Source: Plenodomus lindquistii (lineage: Eukaryota; Ascomycota; Dothideomycetes; Pleosporales; Leptosphaeriaceae). From it: 64,000 bases of DNA. Within the stretch, counting starts at the first letter, position 1. Each line of letters opens with the position of its first letter. The stretch covers positions 5,208,001 through 5,272,000 of the forward strand of contig JANUWI010000001.1 of the NCBI GenBank assembly GCA_025504975.1. The letters run 5' to 3'. This document shows positions 33,492 to 44,165 of this stretch, piece by piece. The notes beneath the pieces are model-generated. The model made no database searches. It was not told the origin of the DNA and was given only the letters and a program-made list of their open reading frames with translations. The position numbers and the translations under genes are program-made.

Positions 33492-35090
33492 CTATGCGCC
33501 GTCAGCCGCAACAACGATCGCGCCAGGAGCTTTTGCGATTTTCGCTTCCTCGCCGGGGGCCACAGTGCGGCTGTCGATTGCCAGCTCCTCATTGTATAGT
33601 TCGCTCGTATGCTTTAGGCTACGACCCTGGCGCTCGCGCAGGAAAAAGTAGACGTAGGGGAAGCCGAGGATATTGAAGATCGCAAACCAGATCCATACTT
33701 TCCAACCCACCTTCTCAAAGCCGGCTAGGTCGGCATAGACAGTCAAGAAAGCCATGAGCCACCAAGCTGACATTCTCAGACCAACACCAGTGTGGCGGTG
33801 ACGAAGAGACATCGTTTCAGAGATGTAGATGCACTGTAAAGTTTCAGTCATGTCGTAGGAACCAAAAGAGGCACGAGGTAAACCTATCGGCTGAGGAGAC
33901 CATGTCAGACTGAAGACGAAGATCCAGCAAAGAAGCATTGCGGCAGCAGCGGAGCTTGTCGCCTGGTTATTGACTACCAGAAGCGCGACGAACGCAATGA
34001 TGATGAAGGATTGCAGGGCAGAGCCCCAAAGGAGTCACTTCCGCCGACCACCCTTCTCACAATAGATTGAACCGACAAAGGAGCCGATGGCCAAAAGCGT
34101 GGTCGCGGCACCCGAGCACACGGAGGCCGTTGTTGCTGCCGATCCAATTTAAACCTGGAAGATCGTCGTCATGTAGTACAGTAGTAGATCAAGTTGATGC
34201 CCATAAGGTATGCAACACCAGCAAGTACAATTCCGTCCCTGGTTCTCGACGCAGCCTTAGTCTCTGAACGATCTCAAAAGAAGTCTAAGAAACGCAGCGT
34301 TTCATGATCTTCTTGCTTCAGCTCCGTCTCGATCTTATTCGCAACCTTTTGCGCAATTGTTTCGTCACCGTGGATTTGCTGAAGCCCCATCTTTCCTTCA
34401 TCAGGCCGGTTCTGTAGGAAGTACCACCGCGGTGATTCGGCATTTGGAAAGCACAATGCGATGCAGAGCAGTGAGAAGACGATTTGCATGGCGACAGGAA
34501 AGCACCATACGACTTGACTAGTAGCGTATGTGAATCCGAAATCGATCCAGTAGGCGCTGGCCGTGCCGATACATGTGAAGTCTATCAGGATGCCAAGAAG
34601 AGTGCCACGCTGCTGGACCATATTTGTAGTCTCAGCAACTTAATCTGGACCAGCAGATACAACAAAGCCATTGCCAATACCAATCAGGACACGACCATTA
34701 ATGATCTGACCGACGGAGTATGATGCAGTTGCAATGATGGTACCAATGATTTGAACGACGGATCCAACAAGGACCCAATCACGGCGCCCAAAGCGTTGAC
34801 TCCAGGGCGAGGCCGCGGTTACACAACCTGGCCATGAAGCCAAAAGGAAAGATGCAACCAACAATCATGGTAGTTGTCGTTGCATCTGGGACCTATGGTT
34901 ACAGTCAGCTGATTACATCGTACTAAGAGGGCTAAACATACTCCCATAGCCGACTGAAACAACGGCATCAGAAGTACTCCTCCAAGAGCACGCTGAATCC
35001 CATCCACAAAATGCAAAGCCCATACCAACGCCCCAGAGAACGAGCGTAGGGTTTAAATGTTTCATCGCCATCTTGAGTGACAATCCGAGA
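33492..35090 (-). pseudogene. MFS sugar (hexose-type) transporter pseudogene
   Basis: Pieces of a sugar porter in order on the minus strand: ALGGVLLMPLFQSAMG (about 35,000, helix 1 region), FGRRDWVLVGSVVQIIGT with ATASYSVGQIINGRVLIGIGNG (34,800-34,650), then an in-frame TAA (about 34,640) before VAETTN. QQRGTLLGILIDF, NAESPRWYFLQNRPDEG and LKQEDHETLRFLDFF follow, with a TGA at about 34,272, before DRSETKAASRTRDGIVLAGVAYLMG. The C-terminal half then shifts frame and resumes at GWKVWIWFAIFNILGFPYVYFFLRERQGRSLKHTSEL (33,700-33,600). The helix 7-10 region is scrambled by frame changes. An intact homolog would have about 530 residues. Some breaks could be introns, but the stops inside conserved segments and the missing central helices argue for decay. 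Confidence 0.75.
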
Positions 35091-36368
35091 CTGAACTAGT
35101 TTGAAAAATAAGGTACGGTCCTGCAGAACCCAAAAGTCAAAGAATCCTAGTAAGGGTTGCGAGGATTGGTGTTCCTACAAGAGAGTCGGGTAACCAGTAG
35201 CCAGTGCGTCGGGACCCCACGAAGAGACTCGGAAATCCTGTCGTCTAAGTGAAACAATCGGGATGCAGGAGCCCTACTGTAGGAGGGAACACGAGGATCT
35301 TGGCAGCATCGTGGGACGTTAGTTACTGTATAGTTTGGACAGCTGGTCGTGGTCAACCACCAGCAGAGATTTCGGTATCGGCGCCCGTTTGTTCTGTCAC
35401 TGTACATAGTAGGCTCCAAAACAGTGCACTGCGTGCGCATCCCACGTTTTCCGAGTCATAGTACCAATGAACGAGTCCTTTGATAAGAACTTTTTGTTGA
35501 AAAGGGTCACAAGCGACAAGAGAACCGTTCTGGCTACAAGTTAGTGCCGTGTATGTGGTTGAGCAACACAAGCGGCTCGGCTAAACCTAGGGGATCAGCA
35601 CCGCACATCTTTTAGTGCTGACACATTCCATCGCTGCATTTGGGGTTAGCTACTCCACGTACCTTCGAGTGGTGAGATCGCGTGTTCCTGATCGGTAGTT
35701 CGTGTCGTTGGACGGTATCATCATATCCTTTGGTAGCTGTGATAATTAGGCAACCATGCCGAATGTATAGTACAGGGTACAGGACTCATTTGTAATTTTC
35801 CCGTTCCCTATCGCTTATAGCGTTTCCCGAGTAGCCCACTTAATACGTACACCAAGGCAGCTCTAGCCTCTACCGGGTGCACGGCCATGGTGCAGAACCA
35901 CTTTCGCAGTCGTTCCATGCACGTGCGCCTTGACAGTCCTAAGCGAGCCGCTTTATGCGGACACTTAGACGGGATCCCCGAACCTTGAATGATATATACA
36001 CGAATCCAACCAATACCATCAAAGGTCACTGATGACGATCGTCTACGTCTTGGGATGACAGCGCTTGAGTCTGCAGCTGTTGACACCACCTATGTCTCAA
36101 AAAAAGTGGTCGACCAGGACATGCTTGAAGCTACACCTCTTCTATAACATTCTCCGAAGCCGCCGCGATAGCACCGAAGGGCCCCGCTGCTCACACGGTA
36201 TCGCTCTTGCACGAGGGGCTGTCTTCAATCAACGCTTTGTGGTTCGAAGACTTTGTTTCCTCCATTTTCCTGGGCATTTCTGTTCATATCTTCTTCAATC
36301 TCCATTGGATCTGTTCAGCGCGGTAATCGCTCACTGTGTTCCACGACCTCGGTCGCCTTTCTGTCGAC
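35091..36368. other. Intergenic region upstream of the P450
   Basis: About 1.28 kb with no recognisable gene. Frames at 35147-35440, 35353-35571 and 35808-36089 (minus) lack domains. It includes the P450 promoter. Given the two relics to its left it may contain further degraded sequence. Confidence 0.4.
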
Positions 36369-38151
36369 ATGGGCCTTTCGAATGTCTCTGGTCTTGAAGG
36401 TTCGACCGCACACTTGGGTCTTGCACTGTTCGGGACAGTCATTGTTGCACTATTATCAAGGATATTCTACTGCCAGTTCTTGCATCCACTGTCTAAGTTT
36501 CCAGGACCGTGGTGGTTGACATCGTTCTCCATCGTCGGCGCTCTAATCTCTGTCAAGCAGAAGGAGCCCGAATTCTTCCTGTGGTTGGTCAAGAGATATG
36601 GCAGTAAGTTCTCCGCCATTTCTCGATACATCAGTCATGTTATCGTATCCGATAGAATAGCGCATTTCATGCTCTTACTGCATGCCACCGAGACGGGTAC
36701 TAATAGAGCGTAGCTGACCATCCCATCCGAATCTCACCTACCATGCTACTGTTTCCCCGTCCATCAGCATTGAAGGATATCTACTGGGACGCGAGGTGTA
36801 ATACCAAGAGTGGACTGTACGGCACTGGTGCCTTAGGTCCGCCACATCTCTTCTCTACGCTCGACGGTGAGCACCACAAGCAGCTTCGTAAAGCTCTTTC
36901 AAACGCGCCATGGACCATTGGCCAACTGAAGAACACCTGGGAGGATCGCTTCGATGAGCAGATCAACTTAGTTGTACAGAAGATGAGGGAGCACGCCGCC
37001 GCAAATAGGGTCGTTTGCTTATCTGACAAGGTGTCTGAGTTCGCGGCTGACATCATGAGCATGATTTCCTTCACGAATGCTTTCGGCTGTGTCAAGAATC
37101 AGCGGGACGAAAAGAACATTCTCACCAACTGGCGCAAGGGGCTCGATTTCTTCGGCTTTGTTGGCCGATTTCGCTTTTTTAGGGAACGAATCATCAAGCT
37201 TCCAGTAATTGGCCTGTGGCTCCTGCCGTCTATGTCTAATGATTCTGGCATGGGTTGGCTAATGTGCGAGGCTGACCGCCAGGTTTCAACCCGTGAGAAG
37301 GAAAATGAGCAAAATCCATTCGAAGGAAAGCCGGATTTCATGCAATAGTAAGTCCTCCTTCAATCTCCAATCTCCGTTGGGCTTCTATTGATCCATGAAA
37401 GTGCTCTGGATGCTCGCTTTGCTGATGGCAGGCCTTTGAATGCTACCGAAAAGCGAGCCCACGTTACTCTCCTCATACAAGCCGGAGCTGATACCACCGC
37501 CACTGCCCTTGGCTCAATCCTTCGCTACCTCGTGGTGAACAAGTCTATATACGTACGCGCTCAGGCTGAAATCGACGCCGCCGCAAAATCTGGTCTCCTG
37601 TCTGACCCTATCCAATATGAGGAAACACGACAACACCTCCCTTTCTTTGTTGCCTGTATCAAAGAAGGCCTCCGTCTGAATCCGCCAGCGACCAATCTTT
37701 TCGCACGGATCACACCAAAGGAGGGGAAAGTCATCGATGGTGTGTTTGTACCTGGAGGCACGGAGATCACTAGCCACGCCTATACAATGCACCGCAATAA
37801 GGCTCTCTATGGGGAGGATGCAGAGGAGTTCCGCCCTGAACGCTGGCTAGAGAATGAGAAGCGGACTTCTGAATTGGACGCTGCGCAGTTCACGTTCGGC
37901 GTCGGCTCTAGGGTCTGCTTGGGCAAGGATATCGCCATTATGGAGCTATACAAATTGTTGCCTGAGGTAAGTAACCTAGCAAGAATCTTATAACTGAAGC
38001 TAATATGTAGAAGATCGTACGACGTTTCGACATTGAACTTGTCAAGCCTGGGGAGTACGTAGTCGCTGGTGGAGTTGCGTACAACCGGGAATTCTTGGGA
38101 CGGTTCGTCGAGAGAAATGTGAAGATTGAAGATGTCAATGTCAATCCGTGA
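36369..38151 (+). CDS. Cytochrome P450 monooxygenase
   Basis: Four exons, join(36369..36603, 36714..37347, 37402..37966, 38011..38151), 524 residues; introns 110, 54 and 44 nt. A membrane anchor lies near residues 15-33, followed by the Pro-containing hinge FPGPWW. The I-helix motif AGADTT (about 316), the K-helix ExxR as EGLR (about 377), the PERF-type FRPERW (about 433) and the heme loop FTFGVGSRVCLG with the thiolate Cys (about 452-463) are all intact. It should be an active, ER-anchored haem monooxygenase needing a P450 reductase. Similar fungal P450s act in secondary metabolism or xenobiotic oxidation, but no backbone biosynthetic gene is present here. The first intron is twice the usual length here, and the protein around that splice (YGTDHPIRISP) looks slightly different from the family (YGPVVRISP), so that boundary is the least certain. 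Confidence 0.9.
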
Positions 38152-40008
38152 TGTGTGGTATTTCGGGAGCCATTGTTGTTATCCTCTCATACGCTCCATA
38201 CTTGGTATGCTGAAATCAGCAAGCTAGGTATCTGGTAGTGTCGTCCTCAGTACCAGTAGAATATCGCCCGTCCTCATGCTCGCAATTGAATCGATCGAAG
38301 TAACTTACTCTATGGAGAAGTCACTCGCATAATCACTCTATTGCCCAAGCGTGACATGGAGTGCACACTTGTACCAATCACTTGTAGATCTACTGTGTAG
38401 CATTGACTAAATCCAAGGCCAGCATGTTAGGGTTGATCGCTTACAAGCATCCCAAGAAACACTGAGATCAACTTGGGTGACGTGCGCGGCATGGGCGAAA
38501 TCTCCAAATCGCACGATGTTACTACAGAGATTCGCGTATATGGTGAGTGCAAAGCTTGAGATCAGCGGATGCCTCTGCCCGCCAATTGCAAATCTGACGA
38601 TGGAAATACCTTTAGATTGGTGGAATGAGCGCTTGCAGTGGAAGCGATTGAGCAGACTAACTTAGATGTTGCGGCCTAAATGGTCATGGCGCAGGATGCG
38701 GTTCCAACCGAACGGATGCGCTAGATACTGCTGCGCCGTTTCAGGGCGGGATCGGGTGCAGTGCCGTCGTTAAAATCACGGCATTGACGAGGCTGCAGGA
38801 AGGATGCTTGGTAGTTATGCAGGATTTGCAATTCTGAGTCCGTTGTAGGCTCAGTCTCGCCACAGCTTCCAACTGTGACCTTACATAGCCGCATCATTCT
38901 CGCGCGGGGACGAATTGCTTTTAGTTTTCGGAAAGGATGTCTCAAGGTTTCGGGCTTAATGATGCGAGCTCATTATGGTCTTGTCGCTCGATGGGGAGAG
39001 ATACGATCTCATCATGCTTTGGCTCTTATCGGCTGAATGACGCGCACGGAGTCCGACGATCAACGCAAAGCCCTCGCTTCATGTATAGAGGGAACCACAA
39101 TAGGCCCGAAAAAGATGGATCATATCGATTCATTTGGTCAAGGGGGCTTTCTTCATTTGAGGACGACAAAGAGCCACTGAACTGTCGATCCTAATGATTT
39201 GACAGCCGTCAAATTGGTGCGAATGAACCTCTGCTGTGGGTAGCAGTAATTGGGGTCTGGGAAAATTTGAAAAGACCGTGACTTTGAGAGTGAACATCAT
39301 GCTCCTGACTCCGCGAACAGGAGGCATGGGTTGAGATCGCATCGCTAGGCAAACATCCACCCGCTATGAATTTGCGCTGACGCTTCAACAGTTGATGTTT
39401 AGAAGTCTTCTTTGATGTCACTAAATCTTCTGCAGCAGAGCGTACGACACTAATTTGGCCTTGCCTTGCTCTAGCAATGTCAAACAACAAGCGTTCCAAA
39501 AGTCAAAGCAACGTTCAGTTGATGATCTTGCATTACCAAAGTGCCATTTCTCGATATCGAGAGCCTTGTGAAGGATAAACATAAGCGAGGCGGCTTCACT
39601 ACTCAAACAAGCGTTCTCCACTCCCGCAACGGTACGGCCCTCCGGCACTTATGCACTAGTTTTCAAATGTCGGCAAGATTGACTCCGTGCAGGCCCCCAC
39701 GTCGACGGGGGGGAGCTACGAAACGGCGGCCAGGAGATCAGCGGCTTGGAGGAGGGCAAAGGAGCGATTGCCCAGCCATTTGCGGAGCATTTGCATTGCA
39801 ATGGGTCTTTTACTGACGATTCAATCCTGAGAAGGCAGTGCTGGAGCTACATCTATCTACCGGTCCAGTCTCCTATATGTTGGACACCGCAATCACTTCA
39901 TTCAAACTCCAGAGGCCCGCTCAAAAGACCTGGAACAAACGACCTATACCAACACGACAGATCCTATAGTTTGTTTGTGAAAATTTAATCCAGTTCGCAT
40001 TCACCGCC
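38152..40008. other. Intergenic region of 1.86 kb
   Basis: No gene can be supported. Small frames at 38477-38665 (plus), 38721-38945, 39130-39360, 39209-39499 and 39421-39648 (minus) overlap or lack any motif. The right end is the promoter of the rhodopsin-domain gene. Confidence 0.4.
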
Positions 40009-41382
40009 ATGGACATACCGACGGAGCGTCCAGCCGACGCGGACGAGACTCTAAAGAGCCCCGCGATAGCAGTTCTTATAGCTGGCTCCATTGTTGTCTT
40101 ATTGACAACTATCCTTCGTTATACTGGTCGCTTCGTTTTGCAACAGCGGATGAAGGCAGGGAAGGGCCGAAGCGGTGACCGAATTTGGGGCTTAGACGAC
40201 TGTAAGTCGATAATCCTGCAAGAGCAGTGTAAAATCTGGTCATTCATGTCTGATCTTTGATAGTGTTCAATGTGTTGGCCGTATTGACCTTCTACGGGCT
40301 TGTCGTCGCAGTGGGCATCGCTATAGAGCGGGGGATGGGTACACACCTTTCACTGGTTCTCTACGAACATGGGGTTCAAGGGTTCATTGATTACAGCCAG
40401 GTGAGTCGTATACCCGCTTGACTTGCAGGTCTGTCAAGGAGTGGCTCTTCCTCAGGTCAGAAGGCTGACGCACGTAAGGCTATATGGGTGACCTCCATCT
40501 TCTACAACACCACCCTTGGCATGGTAAAACTCAGTGTTCTCTGTCTCTACATGCGCATCATTCGCGGTGCACAGCTGCAATCAGTCCATATCCTGGTATG
40601 GTCTGTCTTTTCCGTGGTCGCCTGCAACACGATGGTCAATGTTTGTATTGCGGTCTTCCAATGCTGGCCTATCCAGGCCGCGTGGGACGTCACCATACCA
40701 GCCGACGGAAAAAGGTGCGTTTGATTGAACAGACGACTGGTTACAGGGCTGATTAAGTGAGATGCCTCAACGTGAACGGCTTCTATCTCGGCAACGCGAT
40801 TACAGGCGTGACTACAGATGCGGTTGTTTATCTGCTCTCGATCCCCATCATCAAGCCGCTGCAAATGGACAACAAGACAAAGGTGCAGCTGTTGGGCACG
40901 ATGCTTGTAGGTGGCTTGTAAGATCTCCAACTTTTTGGACTGATACCATGAATTTAGCTGATCAGACGCGTAGCGCTGTCGTCACTTCGGCCGTTCGCTT
41001 GGGTTTCATCCCGGCCCTGCTCAAGGATCCTGATGCCACCATGGCCATGGTAGTCCCAATGAACTGGAGTATTGCCGAACCTGCCGTCGGAATCCTAGTG
41101 TCGAGCGGTCCAGCTATCCGCGCTGTGCGCTTCCTGTTCCGCAAACCTGGCGATGACTCCTACGGCTCAGGCGCTCCTCAATCAACGCTTCGTAGCCAGA
41201 ATGGTCACATCCCGCTCTACGATATGCTGAGCGACGCTAAGGATAAGCAAAGCGAGAGGACAAGAGAGCTTGAAAATGATAGCGAAGAGAACCTCGTTGA
41301 GCGCAACGCTCGATTGAGAGCTCGTGGTGAAATTTCTTGCACAACACAAGTAGAAGTATCGTACTCTGCAAAGCAGGTCTAA
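40009..41382 (+). CDS. Rhodopsin-domain integral membrane protein (PTH11-like), second member
   Basis: Five exons, join(40009..40201, 40264..40400, 40479..40714, 40762..40917, 40974..41382), 376 residues, introns 62, 78, 47 and 56 nt. The N-terminus has a first membrane helix (IAVLIAGSIVVLLTTILRY), then WGLDDLFNVLAVLTFYGLVVAVGIAIERGMGTHL, matching the family's DD motif and the region after helix 2. SIFYNTTLGMVKLSVLCLYMRI, CNTMVNVCIAVFQCWPIQAAWD with paired cysteines, and GFYLGNAITGVTTDAVVYLLSIPIIKPLQM follow. The hydrophilic C-terminal tail of about 90 residues is charged. Seven membrane segments are expected. It is the last intact gene before the AT-rich block; AT-rich sequence begins only tens of bases after its stop, so its terminator lies in or beside RIP-altered DNA. 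The ligand is unknown. Confidence 0.87.
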
Positions 41383-41789
41383 TACCTACTAGACTATGTT
41401 TAAACAAAACTGCACATCCAGCTATATATATAAGTTTTTAAAATAATTTAAGATATAAAATATCTAAAAATGTTAAATTTCTAATATTATGCTATTGCAC
41501 ATGTGTTTATTAGACATAGGTAGGGGATCTTTAGAGGTGCTAAAGCCTTCTCTCTATATAAAGTAATAAGAAAAAGGAGTAGAGAGGATAAATAATAACT
41601 ACTATATAAAATAGGAATTCTTGCTTTTCTACTACTTAAAAGTCCTTCTTTTCCTCTACCTATTTTATTTTAGAAGTAGAGCTCTAAACTCTAACTAAAT
41701 AATATAAGTATAATAATAAGTATTTTATAAATATTATATATATTTTAATTAAAATCTTAGTACTATTATAACTATAGCTATATATATAG
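41383..41789. other. Transition into the AT-rich, RIP-type block
   Basis: The first 150 bases after the stop still contain CpA and TpG (for example around 41,410 and 41,500-41,520). Beyond about 41,550 the sequence is dominated by TpA. No gene or clean repeat boundary is visible here. Confidence 0.6.
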
Positions 41790-41971
41790 TGTTATAGAAA
41801 TAGGTACTTAGAAATAATTAGAAAATAGATTATTATATTACTAGCTAGAAAGAGATTATACTATATATACCTTTACTACGTAAAATTACATAGATAGAAA
41901 TAGAGAAGCTTTATAGAAAATTCTAAAATTAGGTAGATATAGCGTTAGCTAAATACTATATATATATAATA
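41790..41971. repeat. LTR of truncated copia copy
   Basis: 182 bp; starts TGTTATAGAAATAGG and ends ATATAATA. It matches the LTRs at 43,362 and 49,855 over its length with scattered C/T and G/A differences. Confidence 0.8.
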
Positions 41972-42575
41972 TACCCTCTAGTTATAGTAAATTAAACTAT
42001 TTAATATTAGTAGTATTAAACTTTATAAAGCGTTTAAAATAGCTATACTATAAAATCTAGTATAACTAAAAGTTTTATTATATTATTTAATATACGTTAG
42101 AGGTAGTTAATTTAATACTAAATTTAGTAAAATTAATTATTAGCTAAATTTCTATTTTAATCTATATTTATTAATACTATAGCTTTTATTAGTATTTATA
42201 TCTCTATATTTTTCTATATAAAGCTTTTTTATATTTATAGATTTTCTACTAACGCTATTTTAATATAGTTTAAAGTCTAGAAAGCTATTTATATCTATAT
42301 TACTATAGCGCGCGTTTAGCGCACTATATTTTTACTTTTACTTTTATTTATATTTATATCTACTCTATATTTATATATTTATTTATATAAAAAGCGTATC
42401 TCTTTACCTTTTTTACTTAAATTTTTAGGTAAAAAGACCTCTAAAATTTTTTTTTTCTCTAGAGAGTTTTATATTTTTTTTAACTTTTTTACTTTTTCTA
42501 CTCTACGCTGCCCTTCTCCCCCCTACACCTCTAAAAAAAAAAAAAAAAAGTAGAGTGTACTACTAGTATTACATG
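41790..42575 (-). mobile_element. Truncated copia copy (LTR plus internal 3' end)
   Basis: A roughly 785-base direct repeat of 43,362-44,165. It begins with a 182-bp LTR (41,790-41,971) that still has TG at its left end, and continues with the same internal sequence including the pyrimidine-rich tract and an A-run. Similarity fades past about 42,575-42,600. It is a second, truncated insertion of the same family in the same orientation. Confidence 0.8.
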
Positions 42576-43361
42576 TATAGAGTTAGAGCTAGGTAGTATA
42601 GAAATATATAAAATCTATATCTATTATTTATAAATTTTATTTTTAGAATAATAGACTACGTAAGCATTATATATATTATAATAAGCTATTTTAAAGTTTT
42701 TATAACGCTATTAAAAGTGTTATTAAAGTTATATTATATTACGCAGTTTTATTACTTTTATATTTATTAAAGTAAAAGAACTTATACTAGTCTATATATA
42801 GGTTTCTATTAGATTACCTAACTATACTATTTCTAGGTTTCTATTAGGCTTTCTATAATATAAAACTTTTAACTAATTAAAGCTTTTATAACTACTAATA
42901 TAGAGTAATAGAGTATTATAACTATAAAAAATCTAATAACTTTATATTATACCTACTTATACTATTATATATATTTATAAAGAATTAGGTATCTCTACCT
43001 TTTTATATAATATAGGTATCTAGAATTATATCTCTAAAACTTTTAATTATAGTATAGGTATATTAACTTTTAGGTGTATACTATATATATTATATACTAT
43101 TTCTATAAGTATATATTAATACTAATAGAGCTATTAGTAGATTATAGATATATTATATTAGTATTCTACTACTAGCTTTAGTTATATAGCTAAAGCTATA
43201 ACTACGCTAAATCTATTTAGAGTTTTTATTAGGTTTACTAATAACTTTAATATTAGATATATTTAGTAGTTTAATATTACGCGTGTAAATATTCTTTTTA
43301 GCTATAAATCTAATTTATATTTTTAAAGTTTAAGTAAAAAGTAGTACTATATAGTACTTAA
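42576..43361. other. AT-rich sequence left of the copia insertion
   Basis: About 790 bases of RIP-altered DNA of unknown origin, probably part of the sequence into which the complete copia element inserted. Nothing more can be read from it. Confidence 0.5.
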
Positions 43362-43543
43362 TATTATAGAAATAGGTACTTAGAAATAATTAGAAAATAG
43401 ATTATTATATTACTAGCTAGAAAGAGATTATACTATATATACCTTTACTACGTAGAATTACATAGGTAGAAGTAGAGAAGCTTTATAGAAAATTCTAAAA
43501 TTAGGTAGATATAGTGTTAGCTAAGTACTATATACATATAATA
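43362..43543. repeat. Copia 3' LTR (element on minus strand)
   Basis: 182 bp, starting TATTATAG (a TG to TA change relative to the copy at 41,790) and ending ATATAATA. Same length as its partner at 49,855. Confidence 0.85.
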
Positions 43544-44136
43544 TACTCTTTAGTTATAGTAGATTAAGCTATTTAATATTAGTAGTATTAAGCTTTATAG
43601 AGCGTTTAAAGTAGCTATACTATAAAATCTAGTATAATTAAAAGTTCTATTACATTATTTAGCGCACGTTAGAGGTAGTTAATCTAATACTAAGCCTAGT
43701 AAAATTAATTATTAGCTAAATTTCTATTTTAATCTATATCTATTAATACTATAGCTTTTATTAGTATTTATATTTCTATATTTTTCTACGTAAAGCTCTT
43801 TTACGCTTATAGATTTTCTACTAATACTATTTTAATATAGTCTAAAGCCTAGAAAGCTACCTGCGTTTACGTTGCTACTACACGCGTTTAGCGCGCTATA
43901 CTTTTACTTTTACTTTTACTTTTATTTATATCTACTTTGCGTTTATATAGTTACCTATGTAAAAAGCGTACTCTTTTACTTTCTTTACTTAAATTTTTAG
44001 GTAGAGAGACCTCTAAAACTTTTTTCTTCTCTAGAAAGTTTTATATCTTTTTTAACCCCTTTACTTTTTCTACTCTACGCTGCCCTCCCCCCTACACCTC
44101 TAAAAAAAAAAGAAGAAAAAAAAGAAAAAAGTAAAG

Positions 44137-44165
44137 TGTACTACTACTACTACTACTACTACTAC
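44137..44165. repeat. Trinucleotide microsatellite (TAC)n
   Basis: About nine TAC/CTA units in a row, inside the copia internal region. The other copy of this region (near 42,560) has only two units, so it expanded after the copies separated. Confidence 0.85.

Noticed and set aside
43937..44134. 65-codon open frame in the AT-rich block
   Set aside because: Low-complexity Lys/Phe/Leu-rich translation lying inside the copia internal repeat; no support as a gene.
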